Below are positions 49,273-62,800 of a stretch of DNA of 64,000 bases, in pieces. The notes under the pieces are model-generated. The model saw only the letters and a list, made by a program, of their open reading frames with translations. It was not told the origin of the DNA and did not search any database. The stretch comes from Euonymus europaeus. Its lineage: Eukaryota; Streptophyta; Magnoliopsida; Celastrales; Celastraceae. The translations under genes and the position numbers were made by a program. Position 1 is the first letter of the stretch, and every line of letters begins with the position of its first letter. The DNA is taken from NCBI GenBank assembly GCA_963580455.1, contig OY756964.1, positions 1,302,001 through 1,366,000 of the forward strand, written 5' to 3'.

Positions 49273-50225
49273 TATTCATAAAACCGTTGACGTAAAGAAA
49301 CCACATTTCGCGGCTAACTAGGTGAAACAAGACCTACCAGCCACGAGTTCTGAAATAAAAATACGAAATGCCAGGATTGTAGAGCTCGAAAAGTAGTGTG
49401 AAATCAAGCTAAAAATCACCGAATTCAAAACTCGGAGTCAACGGATATTCATAAAACCGTTTACGTAAAGAAACCACATTTCGCGGCTAACTAGGTGAAA
49501 TGAGACCAACTAGCCACGAGTTCTGAAATCAAAATCCGAAACGCCAGGATTGTAGAGCTCGAAAACTAGTGTGAAATCAAGCTAAAAATCACCGAATTCA
49601 GAACTCGGAGTCAACGGATATTCATAAAACTGTTTACGTAAAGAAATCATATTTCGCGGCTAACTAGGTGAAACGAGACCAACTAGCCACGAGTTCTGAA
49701 ATCAAAATCCGAAACGCCAGGATCGTAGAGCTCGAAAACTAGTGTGAAATCAAGCTAAAAATCACCGAATTCAGAAATCGGAGTCAACGGATATTCATAA
49801 AACCGTTTACGTAAAGAAACCACATTTCTCGGCTAAATAGGTGAAACGAGAACAACTAGCCACGAGTTCTGAAATCAAAATCCGAAATGCCAGGATTGTA
49901 GAGCTCGAAAAGTAGTGTGTAATCAAGCTAAAAATCTCCGAATTCAGAACTCGGAGTCAACGGATATTCATAAAACTGTTTACGTAAAGAAACCACATTT
50001 CGCGGCTAAATAGGTGAAACGAGACCTACTAGCCCCGAGATCTGAGATCAAAATCCGAAAATCCAGGATTGTAGAGCTCGAAAAGTAGTGTGAAATCAAG
50101 CTAAAAATCACCGAATTCAGAACTCGGAGTCAACGGATATTCAGAAAACCGTTTACGTAAAGAAACCACATTTCGCGGCTAACTAGGTGAAACAAGACCT
50201 ACTAGCCACGAGTTCTGAAATCAAA
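49273..50225. repeat. Single satellite units ahead of the 2,595-bp HOR
   Basis: Five to six monomers and nothing else. TTTCTCGGC with GAGAACAACTAGCC and AGCCCCGAGATCTG units, which become common further right, appear here first. One unit has CCGTTGACGTAAAG (49,286), a palindrome variant, and another AAATCATATTTCG (49,645). Confidence 0.75.
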
Positions 50226-52820
50226 ATACGAAATGCCAGGATTGTAGAGCTCGAAAAGTAGTGTGAAATCAAGCTAAAAATCACCGAATTCAAAACTCGG
50301 AGTCAACGGATATTCATAAAACCGTTTACGTAAAGAAACCACATTTCGCGGCTAACTAGGTCAAATGAGACCAACTAGCCACGAGTTCTGAAATCAAAAT
50401 CCGAAACGCCAGGATTGTAGAGCTCGAAAACTAGTGAGAAATCAAGCTAAAAATCACCGAATTTAGAACTCGGAGTCAACGGATATTCATAAAACTGTTT
50501 ACGTAAAGAAACCACATTTCGCAGCTAACTAGGTGAAACGAGACCAACTAGCCACGAGTTCTGAAATCAAAATCCGAAATGCCAGGATCGTAGAGCTCAA
50601 AAACTAGTGTGAAATCAAGCTAAAAATCACCGAATTCAGAAATCGGAGTCAACGGATATTCATAAAACCGTTTACGTAAAGAAACCACATTTCTCGGCTA
50701 AATAGGTGAAACGAGAACAACTAGCCACGAGTTCTGAAATCAAAATCCGAAATGCCATGGTTGTAGAGCTCGAAAAGTAGTGTGTAATCAAGCTAAAAAT
50801 CTCCGAATTCAGAACTCGGAGTCAACGGATATTCATAAAACAGTTTACGTAAAGAAACCACATTTCGCGGCTAAATAGGTGAAACGAGACCTACTAGCCC
50901 CGAGATCTGAAATCAAAATCCAAAAATCCAGGATTGTAGAGCTCGAAAAGTAGTGTGAAATCAAGCTAAAAATCACCGAATTCAGAACTCGGAGTCAACG
51001 GATATTCAGAAAACCGTTTACGTAAAGAAACCACATTTCGCGGCTAAATAGGTGAATCGAGACCTACTAGCCACGAGTTCTGAAATTAAAATCCGAAATA
51101 CCAGGATGGTAGAGCTCGAAAAGTAGTGTGAAATCAAGCTAAAAATCAACGAATTCAGAACTCGTAGTCAAAGGATATTCATAAAATCGTTTACGTAAAG
51201 AAACCACATTTCGCGGCTAACTAGGTGAAACGAGACCAACTAGCCACGAGTTCTGAAATCAAAATCCGAAACGCCAGGATCGTAGAGCTCGAAAACTAGT
51301 GTGAAATCAAGCTAAGAATCACCAAATTCGGAACTCGGAGTCAACGAATATTCATAAAACCGTTTACGTAAAGAAACCACATTTCACGGCTAAATAGGTG
51401 AAACGAGACCAACTAGCCACGAGTTCTGAAATCAAAATCCGAAACGCCAGGATTGTAGAGCTCGAAAAGTAGTGTGTAATCAAGCTAAAAATCACCGAAT
51501 TCAGAACTCGTTGTCAACGGATATTCAGAAAACCGTTTACGTAAAGAAACCACATTTCGCGGCTAACTAGGTGAAACGAGACCTGCTGGCCACAAATTCT
51601 CAAATCGAAATCCGAAAACCCAGGATTGTAGAGCTCGAAAAGTAGTGTGAAATCAAGCTAAAAATCACCGAATTCAAAACTCGGAGTCAACGGATATTCA
51701 TAAAACCGTTTACGTAAAGAAACCACATTTCGCGGCTAATCAGGTGAAACAAGACCTACTTGCCACGAGTTCTGAAATCAAAATCCGAAACGCCAGGATT
51801 GTAGAGCTCGAAAACTAGTGAGAAATCAAGCTAAAAATCACCGAATTCAGAACTCGGAGTCAACGGATATTCATAAAACTGTTTACGTAAAGAAACCACA
51901 TTTCGCAGCTAACTAGGTGAAACGAGACAAACTAGCCACGAGTTCTGAAATCAAAATCCGAAATGCCAGGATCGTAGAGCTCAAAAACTAGTGTGAAATC
52001 AAGCTAAAAATAACCGAATTCAGAAATCGGAGTCAACGGATATTCATAAAACCGTTTACGTAAAGAAACCACATTTCTCGGCTAAATAGGTGAAACGAGA
52101 ACACCTAGCCACGAGTTCTGAAATCAAAATCCGAAATGCCAGGGTTGTAGAGCTCGAAAAGTAGTGTGTAATCAAGCTAAAAATCTCCGAATTCAGAACT
52201 CGGAGTCAACGGATATTCATAAAACATTTTACGTAAAGAAACCACATTTCGCGGCTAAATAGGTGAAACGAGACCTACTAGCCCCGAGATCTGAAATCAA
52301 AATCCGAAAATCCAGGATTGTAGAGCTCGAAAAGTAGTGTGAAATCAAGCTGAAAATCACCGAATTCAGAACTCGGAGTCAACGGATATTCAGAAAACCG
52401 TTTACGTAAAGAAACCACATTTCGCGGCTAAATAGGTGAATCGAGACCTACTAGCAACGAGTTCTGAAATTAAAATCCGAAATACCAGGATGGTAGAGCT
52501 CGAAAAGTAGTGTGAAATCAAGCTAAAAATCAACGAATTCAGAACTCGTAGTCAAAGGATATTCGTAAAATCGTTTACGTAAAGAAACCACATTTCGCGG
52601 CTAACTAGGTGAAACGAGACCAACTAGCCACGAGTTCTGAAATCAAAATCCGAAACGCCAGGATCGTAGAGCTTGAAAACTAGTGTGAAATCAAGCTAAA
52701 AATCACCAAATTCGGAACTCGGAGTCAACGAATATTCATAAAACCGTTTACGTAAAGAAACCACATTTCACGGCTAAATAGGTGAAACGAGACCAACTAG
52801 CCACGAGTTCTGAAATCAAA
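50226..52820. repeat. 15-monomer HOR, 2,595 bp, copy 1
   Basis: Exactly 15 x 173 with no net indel. Markers: GGTCAAATGAGACC, CTAGTGAGAAATC, TTTCGCAGC, TTTCTCGGC, GCCATGGTTG (50,754), CCCCGAGATCTG, GAATCGAGACC, AATCAACG, TTTCACGGC, ACTCGTTGTC, GGCCACAAATTCTC, GCTAATCAGG and ACATTTTACG (52,224). All recur at +2,595. It also has internal near-repeats about 1.5 kb apart, for example the two TTTCTCGGC/CCCCGAGATCTG sets. Confidence 0.9.
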
Positions 52821-55415
52821 ATACGAAATGCCAGGATTGTAGAGCTCGAAAAGTAGTGTGAAATCAAGCTAAAAATCACCGAATTCAAAACTCGGAGTCA
52901 ACGGATATTCATAAAACCGTTTACGTAAAGAAACCACATTTCGCGGCTAACTAGGTCAAATGAGACCAACTAGCCACGAGTTCTGAAATCAAAATCCGAA
53001 ACGCCAGGATTGTAGAGCTCGAAAACTAGTGAGAAATCAAGCTAAAAATCACCGAATTCAGAACTCGGAGTCAACGGATATTCATAAAACTGTTTACGTA
53101 AAGAAACCACATTTCGCAGCTAACTAGGTGAAACGAGACCAACTAGCCACGAGTTCTGAAATCAAAATCCGAAATGCCAGGATCGTAGAGCTCAAAAACT
53201 AGTGTGAAATCAAGCTAAAAATCACCGAATTCAGAAATCGGAGTCAACGGATATTCATAAAACCGTTTACGTAAAGAAACCACATTTCTCGGCTAAATAG
53301 GTGAAACGAGAACAACTAGCCACGAGTTCTGAAATCAAAATCCGAAATGCCATGGTTGTAGAGCTCGAAAAGTAGTGGGTAATCAAGCTAAAAATCTCCG
53401 AATTCAGAACTCGGAGTCAACGGATATTCATAAAACAGTTTACGTAAAGAAACAACATTTCGCGGCTAAATAGGTGAAACGAGACCTACTAGCCCCGAGA
53501 TCTGAAATCAAAATCCAAAAATCCAGGATTGTAGAGCTCGAAAAGTAGTGTGAAATCAAGCTAAAAATCACCGAATTCAGAACTCGGAGTCAACGGATAT
53601 TCAGAAAACCGTTTACGTAAAGAAACCACATTTCGCGGCTAAATAGGTGAATCGAGACCTACTAGCCACGAGTTCTGAAATTAAAATCCGAAATACCAGG
53701 ATGGTAGAGCTCGAAAAGTAGTGTGAAATCAAGCTAAAAATCAACGAATTCAGAACTCGTAGTCAAAGGATATTCATAAAATCGTTTACGTAAAGAAACC
53801 ACATTTCGCGGCTAACTAGGTGAAACGAGACCAACTAGCCACGAGTTCTGAAATCAAAATCCGAAACGCCAGGATCGTAGAGCTCGAAAACTAGTGTGAA
53901 ATCAAGCTAAGAATCACCAAATTCGGAACTCGGAGTCAACGAATATTCATAAAACCGTTTACGTAAAGAAACCACATTTCACGGCTAAATAGGTGAAACG
54001 AGACCAACTAGCCACGAGTTCTGAAATCAAAATCCGAAACGCCAGGATTGTAGAGCTCGAAAAGTAGTGTGTAATCAAGCTAAAAATCACCGAATTCAGA
54101 ACTCGTTGTCAACGGATATTCAGAAAACCGTTTACGTAAAGAAACCACATTTCGCGGCTAACTAGGTGAAACGAGACCTGCTGGCCACAAATTCTCAAAT
54201 CGAAATCCGAAAACCCAGGATTGTAGAGCTCGAAAAGTAGTGTGAAATCAAGCTAAAAATCACCGAATTCAAAACTCGGAGTCAACGGATATTCATAAAA
54301 CCGTTTACGTAAAGAAACCACATTTCGCGGCTAATCAGGTGAAACAAGACCTACTTGCCACGAGTTCTGAAATCAAAATCCGAAACGCCAGGATTGTAGA
54401 GCTCGAAAACTAGTGAGAAATCAAGCTAAAAATCACCGAATTCAGAACTCGGAGTCAACGGATATTCATAAAACTGTTTACGTAAAGAAACCACATTTCG
54501 CAGCTAACTAGGTGAAACGAGACAAACTAGCCACGAGTTCTGAAATCAAAATCCGAAATGCCAGGATCGTAGAGCTCAAAAACTAGTGTGAAATCAAGCT
54601 AAAAATCACCGAATTCAGAAATCGGAGTCAACGGATATTCATAAAACCGTTTACGTAAAGAAACCACATTTCTCGGCTAAATAGGTGAAACGAGAACACC
54701 TAGCCACGAGTTCTGAAATCAAAATCCGAAATGCCAGGGTTGTAGAGCTCGAAAAGTAGTGTGTAATCAAGCTAAAAATCTCCGAATTCAGAACTCGGAG
54801 TCAACGGATATTCATAAAACATTTTACGTAAAGAAACCACATTTCGCGGCTAAATAGGTGAAACGAGACCTACTAGCCCCGAGATCTGAAATCAAAATCC
54901 GAAAATCCAGGATTGTAGAGCTCGAAAAGTAGTGTGAAATCAAGCTAAAAATCACCGAATTCAGAACTCGGAGTCAACGGATATTCAGAAAACCGTTTAC
55001 GTAAAGAAACCACATTTCGCGGCTAAATAGGTGAATCGAGACCTACTAGCAACGAGTTCTGAAATTAAAATCCGAAATACCAGGATGGTAGAGCTCGAAA
55101 AGTAGTGTGAAATCAAGCTAAAAATCAACGAATTCAGAACTCGTAGTCAAAGGATATTCGTAAAATCGTTTACGTAAAGAAACCACATTTCGCGGCTAAC
55201 TAGGTGAAACGAGACCAACTAGCCACGAGTTCTGAAATCAAAATCCGAAACGCCAGGATCGTAGAGCTTGAAAACTAGTGTGAAATCAAGCTAAAAATCA
55301 CCAAATTCGGAACTCGGAGTCAACGAATATTCATAAAACCGTTTACGTAAAGAAACCACATTTCACGGCTAAATAGGTGAAACGAGACCAACTAGCCACG
55401 AGTTCTGAAATAAAA
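52821..55415. repeat. 15-monomer HOR, 2,595 bp, copy 2
   Basis: Same unit order as copy 1 with few changes: AGTGGGTAATC near 53,374, GAAACAACATTTCG near 53,450, and AAATCACCG near 54,603 where copy 1 has AAATAACCG. GCCATGG at 50,754 and 53,349, and ACATTTTACG at 52,224 and 54,819, give 2,595. Similarity fades after about 55,410. Confidence 0.9.
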
Positions 55416-55724
55416 ATCCGAAACGCCAGGATTGTAGAGCTCGAAAAGTAGTGTGTAATCAAGCTAAAAATCACCGAATTCAGAACTCGTTGTCAACGGA
55501 TATTCAGAAAACCGTTTACGTAAAGAAACCACATTTCGCGGCTAACTAGGTGAAACGAGACCTGCTGGCCACGAATTCTCAAATCGAAATCCGAAAACCC
55601 AGGATTGTAGAGCTCGAAAAGTAGTGTGAAATCAAGCTAAAAATCACCGAATTCAAAACTCGGAGTCAACGGATATTCATAAAACCGTTTACGTAAAGAA
55701 ACCACATTTCGCGGCTAATCAGGT

Positions 55725-57800
55725 GAAACAAGACCTACTAGCCACGAGTTCTGAAATCAAAATACGAAAGGCCGGGATTGTAGAGCTCGAAAAGTAGTGT
55801 GAAATCAAGCTAAAAATCACCGAATTCAAAACTCGGAGTCAACGGATATTCATAAAACCGTTTACGTAAAGAAACCACATTTCGCGGCTAACTAGGTGAA
55901 ACGAGACCAACTAGCCACGAGTTCTGAAATCAAAATCCGAAACGCCAGGATTGTAGAGCTCGAAAACTAGTGTGAAATCAAGCTAAAAATCACCGAATTC
56001 AGAACTCGGAGTCAACGGATATTCATAAAACCGTTTACGTAAAGAAACCACATTTCTCGGCTAAATAGGTGAAACGAGACCAACTAGCCACGAGTTCTGA
56101 AATCAAAATCCGAAACGCCAGGATCGTAGAGCTCGAAAACTAGTGTGAAATCAAGCCAAGAATCACCAAATTCGGAACTCGGAGTCAACGAATATTCATA
56201 AAACCGTTTACGTAAAGAAACCACATTTCACGGCTAAATAGGTGAAACGAGACCAACTAGCCACGAGTTCTGAAATCAAAATCCGAAACGCCAGGATTGT
56301 AGAGCTCGAAAAGTAGTGTGTAATCAAGCTAAAAATCACCGAATTCAGAACTCGTTGTCAACGGATATTCAGAAAACCGTTTACGTAAAGAAACCACATT
56401 TCGCGGCTAACTAGGTGAAACGAGATCTGCTGGCCACAAATTCTCAAATCGAAATCCGAAAACCCAGGATTGTAGAGCTCGAAAAGTAGTGTGAAATCAA
56501 GCTAAAAATCACAGAATTCAAAACTCGGAGTCAACGGATATTCATAAAACCGTTTACGTAAAGAAACCACATTTCGCGGCTAATCAGGTGAAACAAGACC
56601 TACTTGCCACGAGTTCTGAAATCAAAATCCGAAACGCCAGGATTGTAGAGCTCGAAAACTAGTGAGAAATCAAGCTAAAAATCACCGAATTCAGAACTCG
56701 GAGTCAACGGATATTCATAAAACTGTTTACGTAAAGAAACCACATTTCGCAGCTAACTAGGTGAAACGAGACAAACTAGCCACGAGTTCTGAAATCAAAA
56801 TCCGAAACGCCAGGATTGTAGAGCTCGAAAACTAGTGTGAAATCAAGCTAAAAATCACCAAATTCGGAACTCGGAGTCAACGAATATTCATAAAACCGTT
56901 TACGTAAAGAAACCACATTTCACGGCTAAATAGGTGAAACGAGACCAACTAGCCACGAGTTCTGAAATCAAAATCCGAAACGCCAGGATTGTAGAGCTCG
57001 AAAAGTAGTGTGTAATCAAGCTAAAAATCACCGAATTCAGAACTCGTTGTCAACGGATATTCAGAAAACCGTTTACGTAAAGAAACCACATTTCGCGGCT
57101 AACTAGGTGAAACGAGACCTGCTGGCCACGAATTCTCAAATCGAAATCCGAAAACCCAGGATTGTAGAGCTCGAAAAGTAGTGTGAAATCAAGCTAAAAA
57201 TCACCGAATTCAAAACTCGGAGTCAACGGATATTCATAAAACCGTTTACGTAAAGAAACCACATTTCGCGGCTAACTAGGTGAAACGAGACCTGCTAGCC
57301 ACGAGTTCTGAAATCGAAATCCGAAAACCAAGGATTGTAGAGCTCGAAAATTAGTGTGAAATCAAGCTAAAAATCACCGAATTCAGAACTCAGAGTCAAC
57401 GGATATTCATAAAACCGTTTACGTAAAGAAACCACATTTCGCGGCTAACTAGGTGAAATGAGACCAACTAGCCACGAGTTCTGAAATCAAAATCCGAAAC
57501 GCCAGGATTGTAGAGCTCGAAAACTAGTGTGAAATCAAGCTAAAAATCACCGAATTCAGAACTCGGAGTCAACGGATATTCATAAAACTGTTTACGTAAA
57601 GAAACCACATTTCGCGGCTAAATAGGTGAAACGAGACCTACTAGCCCCGAGATCTGAATTCAAAATCCGAAAATCCAGGATTGTAGAGCTCAAAAAGTAG
57701 TGTGAAATCAAGCTAAAAATCACCGAATTCAGAACTCGGAGTCAACGGATATTCATAAAACCGTTTACGTAAAGAAACCACATTTTGCGGCTAACTAGGT
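55725..57800. repeat. 12-monomer HOR, 2,076 bp, copy 1
   Basis: 12 x 173. Markers: CGAAAGGCCGGGATTG (55,765), TTTCTCGGC, GCCAAGAATCACC, ACTCGTTGTC, GAGATCTGCTGGCC (56,423), GCTAATCAGG with ACTTGCC, GACAAACTAGCC, AAAACCAAGG, ACTCAGAGTC and GAGATCTGAATTC. Several units also resemble those of the 2,595-bp HOR at 28-monomer spacing (GCTAATCAGG at 51,737 and 56,581, 4,844 apart), so the two HORs share ancestry. Confidence 0.9.
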
Positions 57801-59876
57801 GAAACAAGACCTACTAGCCACGAGTTCTGAAATCAAAATACGAAAGGCCGGGATTGTAGAGCTCGAAAAGTAGTGTGAAATCAAGCTAAAAATCACCGAA
57901 TTCAAAACTCGGAGTCAACGGATATTCATAAAACCGTTTACGTAAAGAAACCACATTTCGCGGCTAACTAGGTGAAACGAGACCAACTAGCCACGAGTTC
58001 TGAAATCAAAATCCGAAACGCCAGGATTGTAGAGCTCGAAAACTAGTGTGAAATCAAGCTAAAAATCACCGAATTCAGAACTCGGAGTCAACGGATATTC
58101 ATAAAACCGTTTACGTAAAGAAACCACATTTCTCGGCTAAATAGGTGAAACGAGACCAACTAGCCACGAGTTCTGAAATCAAAATCCGAAACGCCAGGAT
58201 CGTAGAGCTCGAAAACTAGTGTGAAATCAAGCCAAGAATCACCAAATTCGGAACTCGGAGTCAACGAATATTCATAAAACCGTTTACGTAAAGAAACCAC
58301 ATTTCACGGCTAAATAGGTGAAACGAGACCAACTAGCCACGAGTTCTGAAATCAAAATCCGAAACGCCAGGATTGTAGAGCTCGAAAAGTAGTGTGTAAT
58401 CAAGCTAAAAATCACCGAATTCAGAACTCGTTGTCAACGGATATTCAGAAAACCGTTTACGTAAAGAAACCACATTTCGCGGCTAACTAGGTGAAACGAG
58501 ATCTGCTGGCCACAAATTCTCAAATCGAAATCCGAAAACCCAGGATTGTAGAGCTCGAAAAGTAGTGTGAAATCAAGCTAAAAATCACAGAATTCAAAAC
58601 TCGGAGTCAACGGATATTCATAAAACCGTTTACGTAAAGAAACCACATTTCGCGGCTAATCAGGTGAAACAAGACCTACTTGCCACGAGTTCTGAAATCA
58701 AAATCCGAAACGCCAGGATTGTAGAGCTCGAAAACTAGTGAGAAATCAAGCTAAAAATCACCGAATTCAGAACTCGGAGTCAACGGATATTCATAAAACT
58801 GTTTACGTAAAGAAACCACATTTCGCAGCTAACTAGGTGAAACGAGACAAACTAGCCACGAGTTCTGAAATCAAAATCCGAAACGCCAGGATTGTAGAGC
58901 TCGAAAACTAGTGTGAAATCAAGCTAAAAATCACCAAATTCGGAACTCGGAGTCAACGAATATTCATAAAACCGTTTACGTAAAGAAACCACATTTCACG
59001 GCTAAATAGGTGAAACGAGACCAACTAGCCACGAGTTCTGAAATCAAAATCCGAAACGCCAGGATTGTAGAGCTCGAAAAGTAGTGTGTAATCAAGCTAA
59101 AAATCACCGAATTCAGAACTCGTTGTCAACGGATATTCAGAAAACCGTTTACGTAAAGAAACCACATTTCGCGGCTAACTAGGTGAAACGAGACCTGCTG
59201 GCCACGAATTCTCAAATCGAAATCCGAAAACCCAGGATTGTAGAGCTCGAAAAGTAGTGTGAAATCAAGCTAAAAATCACCGAATTCAAAACTCGGAGTC
59301 AACGGATATTCATAAAACCGTTTACGTAAAGAAACCACATTTCGCGGCTAACTAGGTGAAACGAGACCTGCTAGCCACGAGTTCTGAAATCGAAATCCGA
59401 AAACCAAGGATTGTAGAGCTCGAAAATTAGTGTGAAATCAAGCTAAAAATCACCGAATTCAGAACTCAGAGTCAACGGATATTCATAAAACCGTTTACGT
59501 AAAGAAACCACATTTCGCGGCTAACTAGGTGAAATGAGACCAACTAGCCACGAGTTCTGAAATCAAAATCCGAAACGCCAGGATTGTAGAGCTCGAAAAC
59601 TAGTGTGAAATCAAGCTAAAAATCACCGAATTCAGAACTCGGAGTCAACGGATATTCATAAAACTGTTTACGTAAAGAAACCACATTTCGCGGCTAAATA
59701 GGTGAAACGAGACCTACTAGCCCCGAGATCTGAATTCAAAATCCGAAAATCCAGGATTGTAGAGCTCAAAAAGTAGTGTGAAATCAAGCTAAAAATCACC
59801 GAATTCAGAACTCGGAGTCAACGGATATTCATAAAACCGTTTACGTAAAGAAACCACATTTTGCGGCTAACTAGGT
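57801..59876. repeat. 12-monomer HOR, 2,076 bp, copy 2
   Basis: Follows copy 1 directly. GCCGGGATTG at 55,771 and 57,847, and GAGATCTGCTGG at 56,423 and 58,499, both give 2,076. I saw no difference in the lines compared. The match stops near 59,880, where GAAACGAGACC replaces GAAACAAGACC. Confidence 0.91.
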
Positions 59877-62800
59877 GAAACGAGACCTACTAGCCACGAG
59901 TTCTGAAATCAAAATCCGAAACGCCAGGATTGTAGAGCTCGAAAAGTAGTGTGAAATCAAGCTAAAAATCACCGAATTCAAAGCTCGGAGTCAACGGATA
60001 TTCATAAAACTGTTTACGTAAAGAAACCACATTTCGCGGCTAAATAGATGAAACGAGACCAACTATCCACGAGTTCTGAAATCAAAATCCGAAACGCGAG
60101 GATTGTAGAGCTCGAAAACTAGTGTGAAATCAAGCCAAAAATCACCGAATTCAGAACTCGGAGTCAACGGATATTCATAAAACTGTTTACGTAAAGAAAC
60201 CACATTTCGCGGCTAACTAGGAGAAACGAGACCAACTAGCCACGAGTTCTGAAATCAAAATCCGAAACTCCAGGATCGTAGAGATCGAAAACTAGTGGGA
60301 AATCAAGCTAAAAATCACCGAATTCAGAACTCGGAGTCAACGGATATTCATAAAACCGTTTACGTAAAGAAACCACATTTCTCGGCTAAATAGGTGAAAC
60401 GAGACCAACTAGCCACGAGTTCTGAAATCAAAATCCGAAACGCCAGGATTGTAGAGCTCGAAAAGTAGTGTGTAATCAAGCTAAAAATCACCGAATTCAG
60501 AACTCGGAGTCAACGGATATTCTTAAAACTGTTTACGTAAAGAAACCACATTTCGCGGCTAAATAGGTGAAACGAGACCTACTAGCCCCAAGATCTGAAA
60601 TCAAAATCCGAAAACCCAGGATTGTAGAGCTCGAAAAGTAGTGTGAAATAAAGCTAAAAATCACCGAATTCAGAACTCGGAGTCAATGGATATTCATAAA
60701 ACCGTTTACGTAAAGAAAACACATTTCGCGGCTAACAAGGTGAAACGAGACCAACTAGCCACGAGTTATGAAATCAAAATCCGAAAACGCAGGATTGTAG
60801 AGCTCGAAAAGTAGTGTGAAATCAAGCTAAATATCACTGAATTCAGAACTCGGAGTCAACGGATATTCATAAAACCGTTTACGTAAAGAAACCACATTTT
60901 GCGGCTAACTAGGTGAAACGAGACCTTCTAGACACGAGTTATGAAATCGAAATCCGAAAACCCAGGATTGTAGAGCTCGAAAATTAGTGTGAAATAAAGC
61001 TAAAAATCACCGAATTCAAAACTCGGAGTCAACGGATATTCATAAAACTGTTTACGTAAAGAAACCACATTTTGCGGCTAACTAGGTGAAACTAGACCTT
61101 CTGGACACGAGTTATGAAATCGAAATCCGAAAACCCAGGATTGTAGAGCTCGAAAATTAGTGTGAAATCAAGCTAAAAATCACCGAATTCAAAACTCGGA
61201 GTCAACGGATATTCATAAAACCGTTTACGTAAAGAAACCACATTTTGCGGCTAACTAGGTGAAACGAGACCTTCTAGACACGAGTTATGAAATCGAAATC
61301 CGAAAACCCAGGATTGTAGAGCTCAAAAATTAGTGTGAAATCAAGCTAAAAATCACCGAATTCAAAACTCGGAGTCAACGGATATTCATAAAACTGTTTA
61401 CGTAAAGAAACCACATTTCGCGGCTAAATAGGTGAAACGAGACCAACTATCCTCGAGTTCTGAAATCAAAATCCAAAACGCGAGGATTGTAGAGCTCTAA
61501 AAGTAGTGTGAAATCAAACTAAAAATCACCGAATTCAGAACTCGTTGTCAAAGGATATTCATAAAATCGTTTACGTAAAGAAACCACATTTCGCGGCTAA
61601 CTAGGTGAAACGAGACCTACTACCCACGAGTTCTGAAATCAAAATCCGAAACGTCAGGATTGTAGAGCTCGAAAAGTAGTGTGAAATCAAGCTAAAAATC
61701 ACCGAATTCAAAACTCGGAGTCAACGGATATTCATAAAACTGTTTACGTAAAGAAACCACATTTCACGGCTAAGTAGGTGAAACGAGACCAACTAGCCTC
61801 GAGTTCTGAAATCAAAATCCGAAACGACAGGATTGTAGAGCTCGAAAAGTAGTGTGTAATCAAACTAAAAATCACCGAATTCAGAACTCGGAGTCAACGG
61901 ATATTCATAAAACTGTTTACGTAAAGAAACCACATTTCGCGGCTAAATAGGTGAAAGGAGACCAACTAGCCCCGAGATCTGAAATCAAAATCCGAAAACC
62001 CAGGATTGTAGAGCTCGAAAAGTAGTGTGAAATCAAGCTAAAAATCACCGAATTCATAACTCGGAGTCAACGGATATTCATAAAACCGTTTACGTAAAGA
62101 AACCACATTTCGCGGCTAACTAGGTGAAATGAGACCAACTAGCCACGAGTTCTGAAATCAAAATCCGAAACGCCAGGATCGTAGAGCTCGAAAATTAGTG
62201 TGAAATCAAGCAAAAAATCACCGAATTCAGAACTCGGAGTCAACGGATATTCATAAAACCGTTTACGTAAAGAAACCACATTTCGCGGCTAACTAGGTGA
62301 AACGAGACCTACTAGCCACGAGTTATGAAATCGAAATCCGAAAACCTAGGATTGTAGAGCTCGAAAAGTAGTGTGAAATCAAACTAAAAATCACTGAATT
62401 CAGAACTCGGAGTCAACGGATATTCATAAAACCGTTTACGTAAAGAAACCACATTTCGCGGCTAACTAGGTGAAACGAGACCTACTAGCCACGAGTTCTG
62501 AAATCGAAATCCGAAAACCGAGGATTATAGAGCTCAAAAAGTAGTGTGAAATCAAGCTAAAAATCACCGAATCCAGAACTCGGAGTCAACGGATATTCAT
62601 AAAACCGTTTACGTAAAGAAACCACATTTCGCGGCTAACTAGGTGAAATGAGACCTACAAGACACGATTTCTGAAATCAAAATCCAAAACGTTAGGATTG
62701 TAGAGCTCGAAAAGTAGTGTGAAATAAAGCTAAAAATCACCGAATACAGAACTCGGAGTCAACGGATATTCAAAAAACCGTTTACGTAAAGAAACCACAT